This document shows, piece after piece, positions 8,851-16,152 of a DNA stretch of 64,000 bases. The notes beneath the pieces are model-generated. The model was not told where the DNA came from and did not search any database. It saw only the letters and a program-made list of their open reading frames with translations. Source of the DNA: Bacillus sp. RO2. Its GTDB lineage: Bacteria; Bacillota; Bacilli; Bacillales; Bacillaceae_I. Position numbers and translations under genes: made by a program. The stretch spans positions 1-64,000 of the forward strand of contig NZ_JAAXCU010000051.1 in assembly GCF_012911845.1 (NCBI RefSeq). Direction: 5' to 3'. Within the stretch, counting starts at the first letter, position 1. Each line of letters opens with the position of its first letter.

Positions 8851-9891
8851 TTATTCTTCCGGCAAAAACAAAATTTTCCCTAACTTTCCCTTTTCCTTAA
8901 AATAAAGTTGGGCTTCCCTCGCTTTGTCTAACGGAAAGGTTTTATCAATGACTGGTTTTATTTTTCCTTCAGCTATTGCCTGAAGCATATCCTTAAACTC
9001 TTCTCTTGTCCCAAGCACGGAACCATACATAGAAATATGTTTAAGATACAACGTTCTAAAATCCAATTTTGTCTTCTGCCCGCCAGCTGATCCTGAAATA
9101 CAAAACTTTCCTCCGTTTTTTAAGACTTGAAGAGATATAGAAAATAAAGCATCTCCTACTACATCTAACACCGAGTCTATCGGCCCATCATTCACCTGTA
9201 GGATTTCTTCAGATAGATTTTCGGATTTGTAAGATAATACATGATTAGCTCCTAATCCCTTCAATCTTTCTTCTCCGTTTAGGTCCCCTACAATTGCAAT
9301 TACCTTTGCACCAAAGACTTTAGAGGCAATTTGGACATTTAGGGACCCCACCCCGCCATTAGCGCCTGTTACCATGACCGTTTGCCCAGGTTGAATTTGA
9401 ATCTGTTGGACCATATGCCAAGCTGTTAATCCACTTACTGAAAATACAGCACTTTCCGAATAGTTTGGAAGAGGCATATCGAAACATAGATCAGCAGGCC
9501 ACACCACGTACTCCGCATAACCACCGTCGTATTCAGATCCTATAAAAGACATATCTTCTGAAATATGTTCCTTACCTTCTTCCCCACTAGACGTAAAAGG
9601 GAATAAAACAACATCTCTTCCAATCATAGATTCTTCCACCTGATTTCCGACTTTCACAATTGTTCCTGTTATGTCAGAACCAGGTGTACGTGGGAATTGT
9701 ACTCCTTCTGGCTTCCAACCGGACTTTGCATCGGTACCGTATGCTCCTTCTCTCATCCAAATTTCCGTATTATTTATCTCACAGGCTTTCACCTTTACAA
9801 GCACTTCATTTTGTTTTGGAACAGGTATTGGTATGTCTACTAATTCCAACATATCAACATCTCCATATCCTGTTACTTGGACCGCCTTCAT
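8851..9891 (-). CDS. Zinc-type alcohol dehydrogenase / quinone oxidoreductase family protein
   Basis: The 346-residue protein has the medium-chain dehydrogenase plan: a GroES-like N-terminal half (PGSDITGTIVKVG, residues ~70-82) and a nucleotide-binding half with VTGANGGVGSLNVQIAS near residue 175. The AxGGVG loop and the lack of the usual zinc-ligand cysteines point to an NAD(P)H-dependent quinone or enone reductase, not a true alcohol dehydrogenase. It stands alone between two metal-resistance units. A role in detoxifying reactive carbonyls or quinones is possible but not shown. Confidence 0.8.
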   Translation of the reverse strand: MKAVQVTGYGDVDMLELVDIPIPVPKQNEVLVKVKACEINNTEIWMREGAYGTDAKSGWKPEGVQFPRTPGSDITGTIVKVGNQVEESMIGRDVVLFPFTSSGEEGKEHISEDMSFIGSEYDGGYAEYVVWPADLCFDMPLPNYSESAVFSVSGLTAWHMVQQIQIQPGQTVMVTGANGGVGSLNVQIASKVFGAKVIAIVGDLNGEERLKGLGANHVLSYKSENLSEEILQVNDGPIDSVLDVVGDALFSISLQVLKNGGKFCISGSAGGQKTKLDFRTLYLKHISMYGSVLGTREEFKDMLQAIAEGKIKPVIDKTFPLDKAREAQLYFKEKGKLGKILFLPEE

Positions 9892-9954
9892 ATAGACATC
9901 ACCTTACTCACTTTCAAAGATCTTCATTTACAGTATTAACCTATTTTTTTATTT

Positions 9955-9990
9955 AAGAAAAAAAGAGCAAGCTCAATTTCACGCTTACTC
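9955..9990 (-). terminator. Terminator of the ars operon
   Basis: On the minus strand GAGTAAGC pairs with GCTTGCTC (one G-U pair), followed by TTTTTTT. It lies 12 bp after the stop of the HesB-like gene. Confidence 0.9.
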
Positions 9991-10001
9991 TCCCTCTCCC
10001 C

Positions 10002-10289
10002 TTAACAACAATCACTATCTTTCATACCCAACAACACAAGCCCTTTGCCTTGTGGTGTTTCCTGAACATCCAGAACAAGGTCGGTTGTCATGCTTTGGAT
10101 TTTCGGATCAATTGCCACTTTTATTGTATTTAATGTTTCCACTTTATCTTCTTCTTTTGCCTCATCCAGAGACAATCCTAATTGTGGGCTTCCTCAGCCC
10201 CAGCCTGCAAAGTAAACACGTATGTTGCTTGCCCCGTTTTCACGCAGGATATCAGTGAGTACGTCTCTTGCTTCGTTTGAAACCTTCAC
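10002..10289 (-). CDS. HesB/IscA-like protein with in-frame TGA, probable selenoprotein
   Basis: Starting from GTG at 10289, with AGGTGA seven bases upstream, an open frame of 95 codons ends with Cys-Cys-TAA at 10002. It contains one in-frame TGA at 10196-10194 (codon 32). The surrounding reading is RVYFAGWG-(TGA)-GSPQLGLSL, where HesB/IscA-like relatives have a cysteine followed by GGP(x)LGL. Both sides of the TGA are intact. Directly after it, ACAAT-TAGG-ATTGT forms a hairpin with a G-containing loop 16-17 bases from the TGA, within the range of bacterial SECIS elements. The gene is last in the ars operon, 47 bp after the phosphatase. Reading TGA as selenocysteine is inference. A nonsense mutation is the alternative. 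Confidence 0.75.
10174..10190 (-). promoter_or_regulatory. Candidate bacterial SECIS hairpin
   Basis: The minus-strand stem ACAAT/ATTGT closes a TAGG loop, with flanking CC and GG able to extend it. It begins nine bases after the in-frame TGA. The stem is short, so this is suggestive only. Confidence 0.45.
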
Positions 10290-10336
10290 GGCCAGTCACC
10301 TGCCTTCTTATTATTTTTCAAAAGCTCGTTTTATTC

Positions 10337-10765
10337 TTAGTTTTTTTCGTACATGTTTTGAAGCACTTCTTTTAACTCCGGCTTCACATTAATAATAGGA
10401 CGGATGGAAGTTGCAAGCCTTTCCGCTTCTTCAACAGTACTAGCTTTCCCCAATTGTAGAAGGGTACCCATGGCAACCGTTCCGGTTCTATTACGCCCAC
10501 CTGAGCAATGAAAGTATACTTTCTTTCCTTCTTGTTGAGCTTGTACGACATATTCAATAGCTGCTTTCACTGATTCATCCTGTTTGGCTGCATCATCCAC
10601 GATTGGCATATGGATTCTAGGAAGGTCGTCTTCCACGTTATCCGTTTCCGCCCGCAAGTCTATGATAACATCCAGGCCTTCATTTGTATGTGCTTCTTTC
10701 GCTTGATCCGCACCGCCAATAAAGACATTTTCCATTAATGATTGATAGTTTTTTTCGCTTGTCAT
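10337..10765 (-). CDS. Dual-specificity / tyrosine phosphatase family protein
   Basis: The 142-residue protein carries the catalytic P-loop HCSGGRNRTG (residues ~93-102), the C(x5)R signature of dual-specificity phosphatases, and an upstream IDLRAE and a candidate general-acid Asp (IVDDAAK). The ATG at 10765 (MTSEKN) has GGAG nine bases upstream, so it is preferred over an ATG at 10771. It sits 13 bp after arsA in the same operon. I recall a dual-specificity phosphatase gene from other Bacillus ars clusters, which should be checked. Its substrate is unknown. The same fold as LMW phosphatase and ArsC chemistry makes an arsenate-related role possible but unproven. Confidence 0.8.
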   Translation of the reverse strand: MTSEKNYQSLMENVFIGGADQAKEAHTNEGLDVIIDLRAETDNVEDDLPRIHMPIVDDAAKQDESVKAAIEYVVQAQQEGKKVYFHCSGGRNRTGTVAMGTLLQLGKASTVEEAERLATSIRPIINVKPELKEVLQNMYEKN

Positions 10766-10778
10766 TTTCATTCACTCC

Positions 10779-12521
10779 TTACAACAGGTTCTCTTTTTCC
10801 CATGGCAGGATGGCACATTTTTCTTTTGTGGACTTTACTTTTTGTATCCAGGGTAGTTCATGTTTCCCTCTGCCTGATAGTACTTGGTCTGTTGTATTTG
10901 TATTAGCAAAACTTTGATTGATGATCCACCAACGCGGTGTTATAGAAGCGCGCTCAAGGTCAGCATGTAATCTTTCAGCCTCCAGTACAGGGGTTGCTTC
11001 CGGCAAGGTAACGATAAGTACTGATGTTTCTTCGGCATTACGAAGGCGTGGAAGCAAGTTTAGCACTTCTTTTGGCACCTCACCCGTTGAACGCAACAAT
11101 TCCTTTTGATACGATTGGGCTGCTTCAAGCAGTAGCAATGTATGACCTGTTGGTGCAGTATCGATGATGACCACTTCTTCATCCGCCTGACCAACTATCT
11201 TGGCAAACTTCTGGAATACCGCTATTTCTTCGGTACAAGGTGAGTTTAGATCTTCCTCAAGGTATGCAAGTTGCTCCTCGCTAAGCCCCTCTCCCGCTTG
11301 TGCCAAAACATGCTTTTTATATGATTCTACTTCTGCCTTAGGGTCCACCTTACTGATTGTTAAATTCTCTTTTCTTGTTTTATCTTTAAACGCATGCTCC
11401 AGATGCGCAGCAGGATCCGTTGTAGTGAGATGGACTTTCACATCTCTTTCTGCAAGCTTCATTGCCAGTTTGGCTGCGAGTGTAGTTTTACCAACGCCAC
11501 CCTTCCCCATCGTAAATACTACACGAAAATTATGGTTTATAACATCTCCTACCACTTGATCAAGATCAGCAAGTTCGGTAAGTATTTCAGGATTTACCTG
11601 ACTCGTTTCCTCAACTTTTATCGTTTCTCCGTTTAACCAAGCCTTTAACGGACTGATACCAGTTAATGAATATGAAATATAAGGAAGGTACGTCATGGGA
11701 ATATCATCAAATGTACTCACGGCATCTTCCAGCGCTTTCTGTTGCTTTTCGTAAAATGCCAAGGATACCTCATCGTCTATGACTGTCTTTTCCATTAATC
11801 CATTTATTATTAGTTGCTGATTATGAAGGCCAATTTCACGCAACTCCTGAGAGGCACGCGCAGCTTCCATGATTGGCGATTCATCAGGTCTTGTTACCAG
11901 AAGCAACTGAGTTTGGGAGGGATCTGACAATGCCTTTACCGTCTGTTCATACAGTTCCTTTTTGGCCTCAAGCCCTGAAAGTGGTCCTAAACAGGAAGCT
12001 CCGTGGGTACTTTCCTCCAGGAAATTATTCCACGCAGACGGCAGGGAAAGCAGTCTAAGTGTATGGCCTGTTGGAGCAGTATCAAACACAATCACATCAT
12101 ATTGCCCAGTTACCTCTTTTTGTGTTAATAAAGTGGAGAATTGGTCAAAGGCTGCAATCTCAACCGTACATGCTCCTGATAACTGCTCTTCCATGGTAGC
12201 CAATACTGATTCTGGGAGTTTTCCTTTATAAGGACCAATCACACTTTCCCGGTAATCTCTCGCCGCTTCCTCAGGATCAAGATTACAGGCAAAAAGACCT
12301 TCCACACCTGGCACTTCAGAAATGTCATTTGTCAATTCCGTTTGAAACACATCCTGCAGGTTGGAGGCTGGATCGGTGCTGACAATCAATACCCTCTTTC
12401 CTTCTTCGGCAAGCACGATGGATGTGGCACATGCTGTGGACGTTTTACCAACACCGCCTTTACCAGTGAAAAATAAGTATGGTGCTTGTACCATTGTTTT
12501 GGGTTGGAATGTTGGGAGCAT
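10779..12521 (-). CDS. arsA: Arsenite efflux pump ATPase ArsA
   Basis: The 580-residue protein has two homologous halves, each with a deviant Walker A P-loop: FTGKGGVGKTST (~18-29) and TMGKGGVGKTTL (~337-348). Each half also has DTAPTGHTLRLL/DTAPTGHTLLLL. Cysteines in SGACTVEI, GASCLGPL and NSPCTEEI match the metalloid-binding cysteines of ArsA. The enzyme hydrolyses ATP at the membrane to drive As(III)/Sb(III) export through ArsB, and receives As(III) from ArsD. It starts with ATG behind GGAGGGCGG, 12 bp after arsD. Confidence 0.95.
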   Translation of the reverse strand: MLPTFQPKTMVQAPYLFFTGKGGVGKTSTACATSIVLAEEGKRVLIVSTDPASNLQDVFQTELTNDISEVPGVEGLFACNLDPEEAARDYRESVIGPYKGKLPESVLATMEEQLSGACTVEIAAFDQFSTLLTQKEVTGQYDVIVFDTAPTGHTLRLLSLPSAWNNFLEESTHGASCLGPLSGLEAKKELYEQTVKALSDPSQTQLLLVTRPDESPIMEAARASQELREIGLHNQQLIINGLMEKTVIDDEVSLAFYEKQQKALEDAVSTFDDIPMTYLPYISYSLTGISPLKAWLNGETIKVEETSQVNPEILTELADLDQVVGDVINHNFRVVFTMGKGGVGKTTLAAKLAMKLAERDVKVHLTTTDPAAHLEHAFKDKTRKENLTISKVDPKAEVESYKKHVLAQAGEGLSEEQLAYLEEDLNSPCTEEIAVFQKFAKIVGQADEEVVIIDTAPTGHTLLLLEAAQSYQKELLRSTGEVPKEVLNLLPRLRNAEETSVLIVTLPEATPVLEAERLHADLERASITPRWWIINQSFANTNTTDQVLSGRGKHELPWIQKVKSTKEKCAILPWEKENLL

Positions 12522-12533
12522 AAAGCCGCCCTC

Positions 12534-12902
12534 CTAGTTGATTGAATTTAGAGTAATATTGAGTTTCTTTTTTGGTTTTTCATGAACAAGTTCCTCTACT
12601 TTCACACCGGTCCATTCAGCAAATTCCTCGTTTGTAGGGTAATCTGCCATCTTTTCAACTTCGCCATCTACTAAAGTAACTGGAAGACATTCCGGTCCTT
12701 TTTCCATTAGCAATTCATTCACCTTTTGGTTCGTTACAAATGGTTCAGGCTCTGAGCCTAAATTGTATCGAGTGATTTCGATACCTTTTTGTTGCAAAGA
12801 AAATACAGCACTTGCCATTCTTGTTAGTTCCGGGTCCACACTTGGCCCACAAACGCCAGTTGCACAGCACATTGCAGGATCAAAAATTTCAATTTTAGCC
12901 AT
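12534..12902 (-). CDS. arsD: Arsenite metallochaperone ArsD
   Basis: The 122-residue protein starts MAKIEIFDPAMCCATGVCG. The Cys12-Cys13-Cys18 set is the As(III)-binding site by which ArsD hands arsenite to ArsA. The extra C-terminal Cys pairs of some ArsD proteins are absent. A longer in-frame reading up to 13133 exists but runs through arsC in another frame. The ATG at 12902 with GGGGAAG upstream is the start. Confidence 0.95.
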   Translation of the reverse strand: MAKIEIFDPAMCCATGVCGPSVDPELTRMASAVFSLQQKGIEITRYNLGSEPEPFVTNQKVNELLMEKGPECLPVTLVDGEVEKMADYPTNEEFAEWTGVKVEELVHEKPKKKLNITLNSIN

Positions 12903-12963
12903 TTCACACTTCCCCTTTCCGATATAGAAAAAATAGCCGAGATATTCCGCTCGGCCATTTTTA

Positions 12964-13383
12964 TTATTTTCCAGTCTCAGCAAACGTTTTGATTCTGTCG
13001 CCAATTTCATCACGTACACGTTGGAAGAACTTCCATTTCTCTTCTTCCGTTCCTTCTGCTTTGGCAGGATCATCAAAACCCCAGTGTACTCTCTCTTTGT
13101 TTGGTGGTGTTGCCGGGCAAACATCTGCTGCATGACCGCAAAGTGTTACGACTAGGTCTGCTTTCTGCAAGATTTCAGCGTCGATTGTGTCTGAAGTTTG
13201 GTTGGTGATATCCACATCCACTTCGTTCATTGCTTTTACTGCGTTTGGGTTTACACCGTGTGCTTCGATTCCTGCTGAGTACACATCCCATTCGTCACTA
13301 AGATATTTTTTCCCCCAGCCTTCTGCCATTTGGCTGCGGCAAGAGTTACCTGTGCATAGGAAGTAGATTGTTTTTTTAGTCAT
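12964..13383 (-). CDS. arsC: Arsenate reductase ArsC (thioredoxin-coupled type)
   Basis: This 139-residue protein has the low-molecular-weight phosphatase loop CTGNSCRS (residues 10-17) and the redox cysteines in [10 protein letters not shown] (~80-90), as in B. subtilis and S. aureus ArsC. It reduces As(V) to As(III), which is then exported by ArsB/ArsA. It starts with ATG behind AAAGGAG. A degenerate copy of the intergenic repeat family (13424-13500) separates it from arsB. Confidence 0.96.
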   Translation of the reverse strand: MTKKTIYFLCTGNSCRSQMAEGWGKKYLSDEWDVYSAGIEAHGVNPNAVKAMNEVDVDITNQTSDTIDAEILQKADLVVTLCGHAADVCPATPPNKERVHWGFDDPAKAEGTEEEKWKFFQRVRDEIGDRIKTFAETGK

Positions 13384-13423
13384 GATGAAAAACTCCTTTT
13401 TTGTAATTTGATTTTTGTTTCAA

Positions 13424-13500
13424 CGCCTGTTAATTTCCGTTCCGGGTATTCGCTTTCCGCTGGGCAGTGCTTGAGCCTAGCCTGCACTACAAACAACAGG
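13424..13500 (-). repeat. Degenerate, shortened repeat copy R2 inside the ars operon
   Basis: In reverse orientation it keeps CTGTTAATTTCCGTTCC, CGCTTTCCGC, GTGCTTGAGCCT and the end ACAACAGG. The middle and right parts of the full element are missing. It sits in the 124-bp gap between arsB and arsC. Confidence 0.7.
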
Positions 13501-13507
13501 GTGTGTC

Positions 13508-14806
13508 TTAACCAATAATGAGTAGCCAGAAATATAGGCCTAATAGCGTGATGAATAGGGTTGGGATGGTTAGAATGATACCTACTTTGAAGTAGTATCC
13601 CCAACTTATCTTTACACCTTTAAGGCTTAAAACGTGTAGCCATAGTAATGTTGCCAAGGAACCGATTGGTGTAATTTTTGGCCCAAGATCAGATCCGATA
13701 ACATTGGCATAGATTAACGCTTCTCGGATTGTTCCGGTTGTGGCTGTGTCTTTGATTGCCAGTGCGTCAATCATGACAGTCGGCATGTTATTCATGAATG
13801 ATGAAAGAATAGCTGCAATGAACCCCATGGAAATCGTTGCAACGAAAAGTCCTTCATCAGCAGCCATTTGAATGACGTCTGTCAGGAGGTTAGTTAACCC
13901 TACATTTCTTAGACCGTACACTACTACATACATCCCAATAGAAAAGAATACGATGGCCCATGGTGCACTTTTCAGAATCTGTTTCGTGTGAATTACCTGG
14001 CTGTTTCTACTTATTAAAAGAAAGATGATAGCAACACTGGCTGCAACGAATGAAACAGGAATACCGGCAAATTCACTAGCAAAATATCCGACAAGAAGTA
14101 CCGCAAGTACAATCCATGATAAGTTGAAGAGCTTCACGTCCTTAATCGCTTCTCTTGGTGGCTTCAATACGGACATATCATAATTTTCCGGGATACTTTT
14201 ACGGAAGAACAAGTAAAGCACCACGATACTTGCCCCAAGTGCAAAGAAGTTTGGAACAATCATACGTGAAGCATATTCGACAAACCCTATTTCAAAAAAG
14301 TCCGCTGACACTATGTTTACTAAGTTACTAACCACTAATGGCAGTGAAGTAGTGTCTGCAATAAATCCACTAGCCATGATGAATGGCAAAATCATTTTTT
14401 CTTTGAACTCTAAGTTCCTCACCATAGCCAGAACAATTGGTGTCAATATAAGAGCGGCACCATCATTAGCGAAGAATGCAGCAACCACTGCTCCTAGCAA
14501 AGTAATATAAATGAACATCCTAACGCCGCTTCCTTTTGCAAATCGAGCCATATGCAAAGCCGACCATTCAAAAAATCCTACTTCATCTAAAATGAGGGAG
14601 ATGATGATCAAGGCCACAAACGTTAATGTTGCATTCCAAACAATGCTTGTTACATCAATTACATCAGTAAAGGTAACAACGCCGAAGAGTAATGCAAGAA
14701 GTGCTCCTCCGCATGCTGACCAGCCTATGGATAATCCTTTAGGTTGCCAGATAACAAAAATTAATGTAAGTAAAAAAATCACAGATGCCAAAATTATATC
14801 CAGCAA
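13508..14806 (-). CDS. arsB: Arsenite efflux permease ArsB
   Basis: The 432-residue protein has about 10-12 membrane segments and the ArsB/NhaD-family layout. [16 protein letters not shown] lies near residue 113, and [16 protein letters not shown] and [21 protein letters not shown] in the second half. It exports As(III)/Sb(III), alone or with ArsA. The start is TTG at 14806 with AAGGGGGG six bases upstream. The gene begins 12 bp after arsR, so the two are cotranscribed and probably coupled. Confidence 0.93.
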   Translation of the reverse strand: MLDIILASVIFLLTLIFVIWQPKGLSIGWSACGGALLALLFGVVTFTDVIDVTSIVWNATLTFVALIIISLILDEVGFFEWSALHMARFAKGSGVRMFIYITLLGAVVAAFFANDGAALILTPIVLAMVRNLEFKEKMILPFIMASGFIADTTSLPLVVSNLVNIVSADFFEIGFVEYASRMIVPNFFALGASIVVLYLFFRKSIPENYDMSVLKPPREAIKDVKLFNLSWIVLAVLLVGYFASEFAGIPVSFVAASVAIIFLLISRNSQVIHTKQILKSAPWAIVFFSIGMYVVVYGLRNVGLTNLLTDVIQMAADEGLFVATISMGFIAAILSSFMNNMPTVMIDALAIKDTATTGTIREALIYANVIGSDLGPKITPIGSLATLLWLHVLSLKGVKISWGYYFKVGIILTIPTLFITLLGLYFWLLIIG

Positions 14807-14818
14807 AATATTCCCCCC

Positions 14819-15160
14819 TTAACAACAAGTAATTCTAAGTCCTTTTTCCTCAAGCTCTTTCAACTTTTCTTCTAGTGAAGGAACATGCACTAATATAGAA
14901 GTGATTAATCCATAGTGCGGATGTTCGGTATTGATGGAATACATGATCCACTGACCTTTTCTTGATTCTTTAACCAGACCCACTTCTTTTAGTTTTTTCA
15001 CATGCTGACTAATAGAAGGCTGACTCATTTGGAAAATCTCGACAAACTCACATACACAGCAATCGTGATCTTGTAAAAGAGCCAACATGGAAAGCCTCGT
15101 TTTATCACCTAAAATTTTTAGCGTGACTGCCGCTTCTTCCATTTTCAATACTTGTTGCAT
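14819..15160 (-). CDS. arsR: Arsenical-responsive repressor ArsR
   Basis: This 113-residue winged-helix protein has the As(III)-binding motif CCVCEFVEIF in the DNA-binding helix region (residues ~37-46) and the reading helix QPSISQHVKKLKEVGL. It ends in Cys-Cys, which may add a metal site. The ATG at 15160 behind AGGTGTGTGT is chosen over a GTG at 15166. It is the first gene of the operon and should repress it until As(III) or Sb(III) binds. Confidence 0.93.
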   Translation of the reverse strand: MQQVLKMEEAAVTLKILGDKTRLSMLALLQDHDCCVCEFVEIFQMSQPSISQHVKKLKEVGLVKESRKGQWIMYSINTEHPHYGLITSILVHVPSLEEKLKELEEKGLRITCC

Positions 15161-15195
15161 ACACACACCTGCCTTTGGAAAAGATAAGTAATATA

Positions 15196-15246
15196 ATCAA
15201 ATACTTATATAACAACATGCTTATATAATAAAACACTTATATATAT
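15196..15246 (-). promoter_or_regulatory. Candidate ArsR operator region with three 16-bp-spaced repeats
   Basis: On the plus strand CTTATATA occurs with its first base at 15204, 15220 and 15236, which is exactly 16 bp apart. The repeats lie 40-80 bp upstream of arsR in a very AT-rich tract that also contains probable -10 sequences. Confidence 0.6.
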
Positions 15247-15285
15247 GTTGCAACTATTCTTTTGTAAATTGTTTGTAAAGGTGAA

Positions 15286-15335
15286 TTGCAGAATTATCTG
15301 TTAATCGTTATAATATTCTTAAGAAAGCGCTTCCA
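15286..15335 (+). promoter_or_regulatory. SigA promoter with cre-like palindrome
   Basis: TTGCAG (15286-15291), a 17-bp spacer and TATAAT (15309-15314) form a near-ideal vegetative promoter. AGAAAGCGCTTCCA (15322-15335) follows at about +2. It is one or two bases off the CcpA site consensus TGWAANCGNTNNCA, so carbon repression of the small gene downstream is possible. Confidence 0.7.
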
Positions 15336-15368
15336 AAATCATATGAGTGGGAAAGGTGATGCTGTGTT

Positions 15369-15521
15369 ATGATGGACTATCAGTACAGACGACGAGCTTT
15401 TCAAAACCTACATGTGGAACAAGAAGAAGCAAAGAAAGATCTAAAACTAAAAGTTAGAAAATCCAAATCGATGTTGGCTTCCATAGCAGCGTTCTTTTCC
15501 TTTTTTCATCACACATCTTAA
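15369..15521 (+). CDS. Small basic protein of unknown function, 50 residues
   Basis: The frame reads MMDYQYRRRAFQNLHVEQEE, then a Lys-rich stretch and a hydrophobic C-terminal stretch (LASIAAFFSFF) ending HHTS. AAAGGTG lies about ten bases before the ATG, a strong promoter lies 55 bp upstream, and a terminator starts at the stop codon, so a dedicated transcript is likely. I do not recognise the family. The charged helix plus short hydrophobic tail suggests membrane association. Confidence 0.6.
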   Translation: MMDYQYRRRAFQNLHVEQEEAKKDLKLKVRKSKSMLASIAAFFSFFHHTS

Positions 15522-15548
15522 GGAGCTTCTATGCTCCTTTTTATTATG
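15520..15548 (+). terminator. Terminator of the 50-residue ORF
   Basis: AAGGAGC pairs with GCTCCTT around TTCTAT, followed by TTTATT. Confidence 0.85.
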
Positions 15549-15639
15549 TCTTTTTATCTACAAAAAAATTGAAGTGATGTTTCTGTTTAGGTGGACCTAA
15601 TTTTGTTGAGATCAGTAAACATTAGAAGTAACAGCAAAA

Positions 15640-16075
15640 CGAGAAGTGAGAGGGCCCTCTACTACCAAAAATAAGAGCTTAAACAGGAATGCGGGAGGAG
15701 ACAATGCCTCTACTACCGAAAGAAGAATCTCAACTAAAAAACGGGTGGAGAGAAACACTCTCTACTACCGAATCAGCCCCTTCACCTGGAAAACGGGTGG
15801 AGAGAAACACTCTCTACTACCGAATCAGCCCCTTCACCTGGAAAACAGGTGGAGAGAAACACTCTCTACTACCGAAACAGCCCCTTCACCTGAAAAACGG
15901 GTGGAGAGAAACTCTCTCTACTACCGAAACACCCCCTTCACCTGGAAAACAGGTGGAGAGAAACTCTCTCTACTACCGAAACACCCCCTTCACCTGAAAA
16001 ACGGGTGGAGAGAAGCTCTCTCTACTACCGAAACAGCCCCTACACCTGAAAAACGGGTGGAGAAGGAGTTTCGCT
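15640..16075. repeat. 52-bp tandem array, subtype C (7 regular units plus 1-2 degenerate)
   Basis: The mark (G/A)GGTGGAGA recurs at 15743, 15795, 15847, 15899, 15951, 16003 and 16055, always 52 bp apart. Degenerate units lie near 15640 and 15693. Each unit reads ACGGGTG-GAGAG-AAACA-CTCTC-TACTACCGAA, then a CCCCTTCACCTGGA spacer. The arms GAGAG/CTCTC can pair. The long open frames through the array are a by-product of its composition, because 52 is not a multiple of three. The unit frame matches the array at 43889-44560. Confidence 0.9.
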
Positions 16076-16106
16076 CCACCAAAACAAAGAACAGTATGTC
16101 ATGGCG

Positions 16107-16142
16107 CAACAAAAAAACGAGACAAAAAATTGTCCCGTTAAT
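16107..16142 (-). terminator. Terminator of the SulP gene
   Basis: On the minus strand ACGGGACA pairs with TGTCTCGT (one G-U pair) around ATTTTTT, followed by TTTTTTG. Confidence 0.85.
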
Positions 16143-16152
16143 TAACTATTTA

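Noticed and set aside
10002-10289. HesB-like gene as a simple pseudogene
   Set aside because: There is only one stop, located exactly at a conserved Cys position. The rest is intact, with a conserved-looking Cys-Cys end and a terminator. It is kept as a probable selenoprotein, although a nonsense mutation cannot be excluded.
12903-13133. N-terminal extension of arsD
   Set aside because: It runs through arsC in another frame, and the ArsD start with its ribosome site is at 12902.
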